48,465 bases of DNA from Micromonospora sp. CB01531 (GTDB taxonomy: Bacteria; Actinomycetota; Actinomycetes; Mycobacteriales; Micromonosporaceae): assembly GCF_001905095.1 (NCBI RefSeq), contig NZ_LWLS01000101.1:1-48465 (forward strand), read 5' to 3'. The notes under the pieces are model-generated. The model saw only the letters and a program-made list of their open reading frames with translations. It made no database searches and had not been told where the DNA came from. Within the stretch, counting starts at the first letter, position 1, and each line of letters begins with the position of its first letter. Positions 42,707 through 48,465 of this stretch are shown here, in pieces. Made by a program: the position numbers and the translations under genes.

Positions 42707-43831
42707 TCAGGCGTTGCCCCGGCCGGGCGTGCTCGCGTCGACGTATCGGAGCACCGCCCCCACCCCGTCGGTGAGTTCGGGCGCCTCCTCTGGCGCGAGC
42801 ACCGTCAGGTCGGCGTCGGTGCCGACCAGCGCGCGCAGCAGCGCGGCGTCGGCGCGGACCCGCTGCGGATCGGCCACCGACATGGCCGCCAACTGCTGTG
42901 GATCGGTGGCGATCTCGGTCGGCTCGGGGCCCACCCACAGCTCACCGGTGGCGGACGGGTCGTCCACGATCAGCATGGTGTCGACCTGGTTGCGTTGCAG
43001 GGCGGAAACCACCGCGGCCAGCCCGGCCCCGACGTCCTCCTGGGTGCCGAACCTGTCCAGCGCGGCGCTGATCCGCTGGTCGGCGACCTCGGCGATGGTC
43101 TGCACGGTGACGTCGTCCATGAGCATGGGGTCGGCACCCCGGGCGCGGGAGCCGGCGTCGGTGCGGACCAGCACGTCCTGCCAGCGCTCTGGGAGCTGGG
43201 CGGCGATCATCCCGGTGGCCCGGACATCGCCGGCCACCACCACCACGTCCGCGCCCACCCGGTCGGCCAGGTCGGCGGTGGCCGCGGCGGCGTCGCCCGC
43301 GTTGTGGTGCCAGGCTTCCATGGCGGCGCGCTGGTAGCGGGACTGGGACCAACCGCCGGGACTGACCTGGCGTAGCTGGTAGCTCTCCCGCCCGACGACG
43401 TGCGACTTCCGCGGCACCCCGCCCGCGCTGACCGCGATCGCGTCCGCCCCGATCCGGTCGGCCAGCACCCGCACCCAGGCGATCTGCTCGCCGCGCTGGG
43501 CGACCAGCGGCATGGTGTGCGGCAGGGCGGACCAGCTGGCCAGGTCCCGCAGCGGCGGCGCGGAGAGGTATTCCGTGAGCACCACCCGGCCGCGGGTGGC
43601 GAAGATGGCCACGCCGTAGTCGCCGGGCATCGGATCGTGCCGGCGGACCACCTCCTCGACCGCGTCGACGGTCACCTGGTCGGCGCCCTGCTCCAGCAGG
43701 CTCCCCTTCAGGGAGCGCCAGCGCAGGTCGACCGCGGGACGGGAGTCGTGGGTGTCCCGGGAGGCGTCCAGGTACACCGAACACCACGGCCCAGGGCGGT
43801 CGTAGAGCGGGCGCAGGAAGGACAGCTGCAT
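42707..43831 (-). CDS. baeRF/Vms1-like peptidyl-tRNA hydrolase family protein
   Basis: 374 aa. Resembles the mycobacterial Rv2629 group of bacterial/archaeal eRF1-like proteins. The N-terminal WCSVYLDASRDTHDSRPAVD and the central Vms1/eRF1 domain with GADVVVVAGDVRATGMIAAQ and WQDVLVRTDAGSRARGADPM support this. Members may cleave peptidyl-tRNA on stalled ribosomes, and activity here is unproven. GGAAAGG precedes the ATG. A weak stress-type promoter candidate (GGTGA, 15 bases, GGGTAT at 43887-43862) lies upstream. It is divergent from the next gene. Confidence 0.8.
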   Translation of the reverse strand: MQLSFLRPLYDRPGPWCSVYLDASRDTHDSRPAVDLRWRSLKGSLLEQGADQVTVDAVEEVVRRHDPMPGDYGVAIFATRGRVVLTEYLSAPPLRDLASWSALPHTMPLVAQRGEQIAWVRVLADRIGADAIAVSAGGVPRKSHVVGRESYQLRQVSPGGWSQSRYQRAAMEAWHHNAGDAAAATADLADRVGADVVVVAGDVRATGMIAAQLPERWQDVLVRTDAGSRARGADPMLMDDVTVQTIAEVADQRISAALDRFGTQEDVGAGLAAVVSALQRNQVDTMLIVDDPSATGELWVGPEPTEIATDPQQLAAMSVADPQRVRADAALLRALVGTDADLTVLAPEEAPELTDGVGAVLRYVDASTPGRGNA

Positions 43832-43983
43832 GCTCGACCCCTTTCCAGCTCGGCCGCACGCATACCCGCACCACCGGGGATGTCACCTGGCCGGGCCGGC
43901 GCCCGTGACCGGCTTTCATTCACGTCTTTCAACCTACGAGGTCGATACCATGAGTGAACTGAACCGGACACTCGGTGGTGACC

Positions 43984-44523
43984 ATGGACACTGACCTCCA
44001 CATCCGGCGCGCCGTCCACCCGACGGAGCGGATCGTCAACGGCCGGCTGGTCCGGCTCATGGAGGGCTATGCGCGCGAGGTGCGGGTGGGGCAGCCCGTG
44101 CTCCTCGCGGTGCTGACCGCGGCAAGTGTGGTGGGGCTGCCGGTGCGGATGGCGCGGGCGCTGCTCAGCGCCGGCGGCGGCGGTGCCCGGCGCCGGTTCA
44201 AGGAGCTGAAGAAGGGGCCGGAGTTCCTGGTCACCCCGGTCCGGCTGCGCGACGCCGCGAACCGGCTGCTGGAGGTGGAGCTGCACGGTCACCTGCCGCA
44301 GAGCGCGCTGCACCCCGGCGACCACCTGCAGCTCACCCTGCGGCCGCAGCGCGACGACGACCTGCCGCCGCGGATCGAGCGGATCGTCAACCTGACCACC
44401 GGGCAGCTGCTGACCCCGCGTACCGCCACGGTCTGGTCCCACCTCGGCCCGCCGCTGCTGCTCCAGGCGGCACTCGGCGCGCTGCTGGCGCTGGGCGTCA
44501 CCGCCTGCTCGGTGCTCACCTGA
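43984..44523 (+). CDS. Hypothetical protein with C-terminal hydrophobic helix
   Basis: 179 aa, no domain recognised. The N-terminal half has a mildly hydrophobic segment (PVLLAVLTAASVVGLPVRMA), and a basic patch (GARRRFKELKKGP) follows. A beta-rich region (PEFLVTPVRLRDAANRLLEV and LQLTLRPQRDDDLPPRIERI) comes next, and a terminal helix LLLQAALGALLALGVTACSV could anchor it. The ATG at 43984 is taken, and a GTG at 43975 is possible. It is convergent with DUF3817. Confidence 0.62.
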   Translation: MDTDLHIRRAVHPTERIVNGRLVRLMEGYAREVRVGQPVLLAVLTAASVVGLPVRMARALLSAGGGGARRRFKELKKGPEFLVTPVRLRDAANRLLEVELHGHLPQSALHPGDHLQLTLRPQRDDDLPPRIERIVNLTTGQLLTPRTATVWSHLGPPLLLQAALGALLALGVTACSVLT

Positions 44524-44533
44524 GGTTCCGCCC

Positions 44534-44551
44534 CCGCCCCTGCCGGGGCGG
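44534..44551. terminator. Short GC hairpin between convergent genes
   Basis: CCGCCCC and GGGGCGG flank TGCC, between the stops at 44523 and 44555. Confidence 0.5.
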
Positions 44552-44554
44552 CGG

Positions 44555-44893
44555 TCAGCCCACCGGGGTGAGCGGACGGTCGACCGGCGCGGGCGCGCCC
44601 AGCAGGCCGCGCCGGCGGGCCCACCGCTCGAACAGCACGGTGGCGAACGGGGGCACCGCGCAGGCCAGGGCGACGGCGGTGTGCCACAGCGACCAGCGGC
44701 GCTGCCGGGCCACCACGAGGACGAGGAGCCCGTACACCACGAAGAGCGCGCCGTGGATCGGGCCGAACACCTGCACGCCGAGCTCGTTGCGCGGCGGGCC
44801 GTACTTGACCGCCATGCCGGCCAGCAGCCCCGCCCAGGAGCACGCCTCGGCGATCGCCGCCGCCACGAGCAGCCTGGTCGTCTTCTCGTGCAT
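44555..44893 (-). CDS. DUF3817 membrane protein
   Basis: 112 aa with three hydrophobic segments: LLVAAAIAEACSWAGLLAGM, FGPIHGALFVVYGLLVLVVA and TAVALACAVPPFATVLFERW. KYGPPRNELGVQVFGPIHG is the conserved core of the family. Function unknown, inner-membrane location predicted. The ATG at 44893 is chosen; a much longer frame reading in from the right is a shadow of the ligase gene. It is divergent from the glutamate-cysteine ligase gene. Confidence 0.87.
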   Translation of the reverse strand: MHEKTTRLLVAAAIAEACSWAGLLAGMAVKYGPPRNELGVQVFGPIHGALFVVYGLLVLVVARQRRWSLWHTAVALACAVPPFATVLFERWARRRGLLGAPAPVDRPLTPVG

Positions 44894-45076
44894 CCGCAGT
44901 CCCCCGATCCGTCGGCGCCATGCTAACCGGCCGAAGCGTCGGGACCGGGCGGTCACGGACACGACGCGACGGGGATCACCGGGGCCATGCGTGGGTAGTA
45001 AGGAGTCCTTCGGGTCTTTCCCGATCCCGCCGTGGCGTGCGAGGTTAGGGGGACCAACGGTGACAGGGTGGTGACC

Positions 45077-46555
45077 ATGGGCGAGGACGTCGGCGTACGC
45101 ACCTTCAGCCGCGAGGATCGGGCCCGCTACCGGGAGAAGGTACGGCGCTGCCTGGACGTCTTCGCCGAGATGCTGCGCGAGTCCCGCTTCGACGTGGAGC
45201 GGCCGATGACCGGGCTGGAGATCGAGCTCAACCTGGTCGACGACGACTCGCAGCCGACGATGCGCAACGCGGACGTGCTCGACGCGGTCGCCGACCCGGC
45301 CTTCCAGACCGAGCTGGGCCAGTTCAACGTGGAGATCAACGTGCCGCCGCGCCGGCTCGGCGGCACCGGCACCGCACAGTTCGAGGAGAACGTCCGGGCC
45401 AGCCTCAACGCGGCCGAGGAGAAGGCCCGCACGGTCGGGGCGCACATGGTGATGATCGGCATCCTGCCGACCCTGCGCCCGGAACACCTGACCGCCGCCA
45501 CCCTCTCGACAAATCCCCGCTACACGCTGCTCAACGAGCAGATCTTCGCCGCCCGCGGCGAGGACCTGCGGATCTCGATCAGCGGGGTGGAGCGGCTGGT
45601 GGTCACCGCGGACACCATCACCCCGGAGGCCGCCTGCACCAGCACCCAGTTCCACCTCCAGGTCAGCCCGGCCCAGTTCGCCGACCACTGGAACGCCGCC
45701 CAGGCGATCGCCGGCGTCCAGGTCGCCCTCGGCGCCAACTCGCCGCTGCTCTTCGGCCGGGAGTTGTGGCGGGAGACCCGGGTCCCGCTGTTCCAACAGG
45801 CCACCGACACCCGCGCGGAAGAGATCAAGGCCCAGGGGGTACGCCCGCGGGTCTGGTTCGGCGAACGCTGGATCACCAGCGTTTTCGACCTGTTCGAGGA
45901 GAACGTCCGCTACTTCCCGGCGCTGCTGCCGGTCTGCGACCCGGAGGACCCGGCCGAGGCCCTGGCCAGCGGCGACGTGCCCGGCCTGGCCGAGCTGCGG
46001 TTGCACAACGGCACCATCTACCGCTGGAACCGCCCGGTCTACGACGTGCTCAAGGGGCGCCCGCACCTGCGAGTGGAGAACCGGGTGCTGCCCGCCGGCC
46101 CGACCGTGCTGGACACCATCGCCAACGGCGCGTTCTACTTCGGCCTGGTCCGGGCGCTCGCCGAGTCGGACCGGCCGTTGTGGTCGCAGATGTCGTTCAG
46201 CGCCGCCGAGGAGAACTTCGCCACCTGCGCCCGGCACGGCATCGACGCCCAGGTGTACTGGCCCGGGCTCGGCTACCTGCCGGTCACCGAGCTGGTGCTG
46301 CGCCGGTTGCTGCCGCTGGCCCACCACGGGCTGGACCGGTGGGGGCTCGACCCGGGCGAGCGGGACCGGCTGCTCGGCATCATCGAGCAGCGCTGCCTGA
46401 CCGGCCGCAACGGCGCCACCTGGCAGGTGGAGACGCTGCACCGGCTGGAGTCCACCGACCACCTGGACCGGCCGGAGGCGCTGCGCGAGGTGGTCCGCCA
46501 CTACGTGGACCTGATGCACAGCAACCGGCCCGTCCACGAGTGGCCGATTCCCTGA
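45077..46555 (+). CDS. Glutamate-cysteine ligase family protein (GCS2 type)
   Basis: 492 aa. ATP-dependent carboxylate-amine ligase fold: GLEIELNLVDDDSQPTMRNA near residue 45, ELGQFNVEINVPPRRL, STQFHLQVSPAQFADHWNAA and RVENRVLPAGPTVLDTIANG. The Glu-rich metal/ATP residues of the family are present. Actinomycetes use mycothiol rather than glutathione, so the product may be gamma-glutamylcysteine for ergothioneine (EgtA-like) or another gamma-glutamyl compound. No egt genes are adjacent. The ATG at 45077 is chosen; a longer GTG frame starts at 45032. It is convergent with treZ, 9 bp apart. Confidence 0.87.
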   Translation: MGEDVGVRTFSREDRARYREKVRRCLDVFAEMLRESRFDVERPMTGLEIELNLVDDDSQPTMRNADVLDAVADPAFQTELGQFNVEINVPPRRLGGTGTAQFEENVRASLNAAEEKARTVGAHMVMIGILPTLRPEHLTAATLSTNPRYTLLNEQIFAARGEDLRISISGVERLVVTADTITPEAACTSTQFHLQVSPAQFADHWNAAQAIAGVQVALGANSPLLFGRELWRETRVPLFQQATDTRAEEIKAQGVRPRVWFGERWITSVFDLFEENVRYFPALLPVCDPEDPAEALASGDVPGLAELRLHNGTIYRWNRPVYDVLKGRPHLRVENRVLPAGPTVLDTIANGAFYFGLVRALAESDRPLWSQMSFSAAEENFATCARHGIDAQVYWPGLGYLPVTELVLRRLLPLAHHGLDRWGLDPGERDRLLGIIEQRCLTGRNGATWQVETLHRLESTDHLDRPEALREVVRHYVDLMHSNRPVHEWPIP

Positions 46556-46564
46556 GCCGCACTG

Positions 46565-48289
46565 TCAGAGGGCGACGATCGCCGCCGACTCCGGCGGCAG
46601 CTCGATCCCGTCCCGCATCACGGTGACCCCGCTCTCCGTGGCGAGGAGCACCCGGCGCACCACACCCGGCAGGTTGATCCGCTGCGGCTTGCCGGCCAGG
46701 TTCGCCACCACCAGGCACTCGCCCCGGCGCATCAGCAGGAACTGGTCGCCGTGCCGCACCTCGACCCGGTTCAGCCGCGGGTCGGACAGGTCGGGTCGGC
46801 TCTTGCGCAACGCGATCAGCCGCCGGTGGAAGTCGTACATCTCCCGGTGCTCGGGCTTGTCCAGCTCGGCCCAGTCCAGCCGGGACCGGACGAAGGCCTG
46901 CGGATCGGGCACCTCCCCCGCCGGCCAGCCGTGCGCGGCGAACTCCCGCCGCCGGTCGGCCGCCACCGCGGCGGCCAGTGCCGGCTCGGGATGGCTGGTG
47001 AAGAACTGCCACGGGCTGGTGGCCGCCCACTCCTCCCCCATGAACAGCATCGGGGTGAACGGCGCGGTCATCAACAGGGTGGCGCCGACGCGCAGCAGAC
47101 CGGCGGAGAGCGTCTGGGAGATCCGGTCACCGGTGGCCCGGTTGCCGATCTGGTCGTGGTTCTGCAGATACGCCACGAACCGGTGGCCGGGCGTGCGCTG
47201 CCGGTCCACCGGCCGCCCGTGACTGCGGTTGCGGAAGCTGGACCAGGTGCCGGCGTGGAAGAACGCCCCGGTCAGCACGTCGGTCAGGCACTCCAGCGAG
47301 CCGAAGTCGCCGTAGCAGCCCTGCCGCTCGCCGGTGAGCAGGCTGTGCAGGGCGTGGTGGGCGTCGTCGTTCCACTGGGCGTGCAGGCCGTAGCCGCCGG
47401 CCTCCCGCGGGGTGATCAGCTTCGGGTCGTTGCGGTCGGACTCGGCGATCAGCGACAGCGGGCGGCCCAGGTGGGTGGAGAGTGACTCGACCTCGACCGC
47501 CAGCTCCTCCAGGAGGTGGGTGCCCCGCGAGTCCGGCATGGCGTGCACGGCGTCCAACCGCAGCCCGTCGACGTGGTAGTCGCGCAGCCACATCAGCACG
47601 CTGTCGACGATGTAGCGGCGTACCCCGTCGGAGTGCGGCCCGTCCAGGTTGACCGTGCGGCCCCACGGGTTGCGCTGCTCGGCGAGGTACGGCGCGAACA
47701 TCGGCGCGTAGGCCCCGGAGGGCCCGAAATGGTTGTAGACGACGTCGAGGATCACCCCCAGCCCCCTGGCGTGCGCGGCGTCGACCAGCCGCTTGAGCCC
47801 GTCCGGCCCGCCGTACGGCTGGTGCGGGGCATACCAGCAGACCCCGTCGTAGCCCCAGCTGTGCTCGCCGCTGAAGGCGTTGACCGGCAGCAGCTCGACC
47901 AGGTCGACGCCGAGGTCGACCAGGTGGTCGAGGTGGCCGATGGCGGCGTCGAAGGTGCCCTCCGGGGTGAAGGTGCCGACGTGCAGCTCGTACAGGACGC
48001 TGCCGGGCAGCTGCCGGCCGGTCCAGCTCTGGTCGGTCCAGCGGAATGCCGCGTGGTCGTAGCGGCGGCTCGGACCGTGCACGCCCGCCGGCTGCCAGGC
48101 CGACCGGGGGTCGGGCAGAGCCCGCTCGTCGTCGTCGAGCAGGAACGCGTAGTCGGTGCCTGGTCCGGCGCCGGGCACCTCGACCCGCCACCAGCCGTCC
48201 GGCCCGGGACGCATGTCGCGGTCGGCGACGCCGGGCAGGCGCAGCCGAACCCGGGCGGCTTCGGGCGCCCACACCGTGAACTCGGTCAT
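46565..48289 (-). CDS. treZ: Malto-oligosyltrehalose trehalohydrolase
   Basis: 574 aa, GH13. It releases trehalose from maltooligosyl-trehalose made by TreY. An N-terminal CBM48-like domain (FTVWAPEAARVRLRLPG) precedes the barrel. The catalytic nucleophile is D246 in DGLRLDAVH, the acid/base is E283 in LIAESDRND, and the third Asp is D379 in LQNHDQIGN. GEHSWGYDGVCWYAPHQPYG is diagnostic for TreZ. GGAGG lies seven bases before the ATG. treY and treX, its usual partners, are not in the 176 bases upstream, where an IS-type end sits instead. Confidence 0.95.
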   Translation of the reverse strand: MTEFTVWAPEAARVRLRLPGVADRDMRPGPDGWWRVEVPGAGPGTDYAFLLDDDERALPDPRSAWQPAGVHGPSRRYDHAAFRWTDQSWTGRQLPGSVLYELHVGTFTPEGTFDAAIGHLDHLVDLGVDLVELLPVNAFSGEHSWGYDGVCWYAPHQPYGGPDGLKRLVDAAHARGLGVILDVVYNHFGPSGAYAPMFAPYLAEQRNPWGRTVNLDGPHSDGVRRYIVDSVLMWLRDYHVDGLRLDAVHAMPDSRGTHLLEELAVEVESLSTHLGRPLSLIAESDRNDPKLITPREAGGYGLHAQWNDDAHHALHSLLTGERQGCYGDFGSLECLTDVLTGAFFHAGTWSSFRNRSHGRPVDRQRTPGHRFVAYLQNHDQIGNRATGDRISQTLSAGLLRVGATLLMTAPFTPMLFMGEEWAATSPWQFFTSHPEPALAAAVAADRRREFAAHGWPAGEVPDPQAFVRSRLDWAELDKPEHREMYDFHRRLIALRKSRPDLSDPRLNRVEVRHGDQFLLMRRGECLVVANLAGKPQRINLPGVVRRVLLATESGVTVMRDGIELPPESAAIVAL

Positions 48290-48379
48290 GCGGCGGCCTC
48301 CACAGAGTCAATGGGAGCGAGGAGGGCGACGGGGTAGGTGCTCAACAGATCATGAAGGAGCAGCTCAAACCCACTGTAG

Positions 48380-48391
48380 ACCCGATCGGGT
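48380..48391. promoter_or_regulatory. 12-bp perfect palindrome upstream of treZ
   Basis: ACCCGATCGGGT is fully self-complementary and lies 90 bp before the treZ start, in the only upstream region available for a promoter. It may be an operator, but the regulator is unknown. Confidence 0.3.
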
Positions 48392-48408
48392 GAACATGTC
48401 CGCAACAC

Positions 48409-48465
48409 GTTGACATCCTCCCGGCCCTGAAAGACTCCGTTGGGAAATCCGTGAAGTGGGGTGTA
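48409..48465 (-). mobile_element. Probable IS200/IS605-family right end
   Basis: On the plus strand GTTGACATCCTCCCGGCCCTGAAAG and the following GGAAATCC resemble the common 3' end of IS605-type elements with tnpB, read here in reverse (tnpB beyond the window edge, minus strand). In the canonical form this segment ends the TnpB guide RNA. The terminal hairpin is degenerate here. A divergent or decayed copy is possible. This is recognition from memory. Confidence 0.42.

Noticed and set aside
44993..44998. GGGTAG upstream of the glutamate-cysteine ligase gene as a SigB-type promoter
   Set aside because: The -35 would be GGAT, matching only the loose GNNT form. Not counted.
44894..46537. Upstream extension that would fuse DUF3817 to a 550-residue N-terminal region
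   Set aside because: The extension is antisense to the glutamate-cysteine ligase gene and has no family similarity. DUF3817 starts cleanly at 44893.

Overview
The window is very GC-rich DNA with densely packed genes, many GTG starts, leaderless starts and GC-rich hairpins without U-tracts. The gene content (F420-type LLM oxidoreductase, GAF-ANTAR and STAS regulators, glucosyl-3-phosphoglycerate synthase, SecA2, SigB-family sigma factor, DUF5703/DUF3140/DUF3500 proteins) points to an actinomycete. Micromonosporaceae, probably Micromonospora, is my best guess. This is inferred from gene content and remembered repeat sequences, not from a marker gene. No rRNA, tRNA or CRISPR array was seen.

Layout. 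0-8 kb: uppP with an LLM oxidoreductase, an aldo/keto reductase, an M20 peptidase, a hemerythrin protein and a LysR regulator. 7.8-10.9 kb: a ClpC-like unfoldase with two small genes joined by start/stop overlaps. 11-16 kb: an NYN nuclease, then a four-gene cassette of unknown function built around a soluble FtsK/SpoIIIE ATPase. 16-24 kb: a JmjC-type cupin oxygenase with a Gly-rich repeat protein, a PIG-L deacetylase, two DUF72 proteins, DUF2267, a DksA-like protein, a uridine-kinase-like protein without a P-loop lysine, and two tandem winged-helix paralogues. 24-29 kb: a cysteine dioxygenase/rhodanese operon with an operator-like promoter, DUF3500, a methyltransferase, DUF2231 and a GAF-ANTAR regulator. 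29-36 kb: secA2, an MDR dehydrogenase and Gfo/Idh pair, gpgS and a GT4 glycosyltransferase. 36-41 kb: DUF4383, a frameshifted STAS-ATPase gene, a solitary ctaD and a SigB-family sigma factor fused to STAS. 41-48 kb: an unrecognised 465-aa protein, a baeRF/Vms1-like protein, DUF3817, a glutamate-cysteine ligase and treZ, ending in a probable IS200/IS605 right end.

The unifying signal is regulatory. Seven intergenic sites match the SigB/SigF promoter pattern (GTTT, 14-16 bases, GGGTA; one reads GTTA). They lie upstream of hemerythrin, clpC, the Gly-rich/cupin pair, DUF2231, GAF-ANTAR, STAS-ATPase and ctaD. The window also encodes a SigB-type sigma factor fused to a STAS domain, and a STAS-ATPase switch protein. 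I read this as a dispersed general-stress regulon with its own regulators. The most system-like unknown is the FtsK cassette at 11.6-16.1 kb. Two long interspersed palindromes and the IS605-type end are the main mobile or repeat signals.
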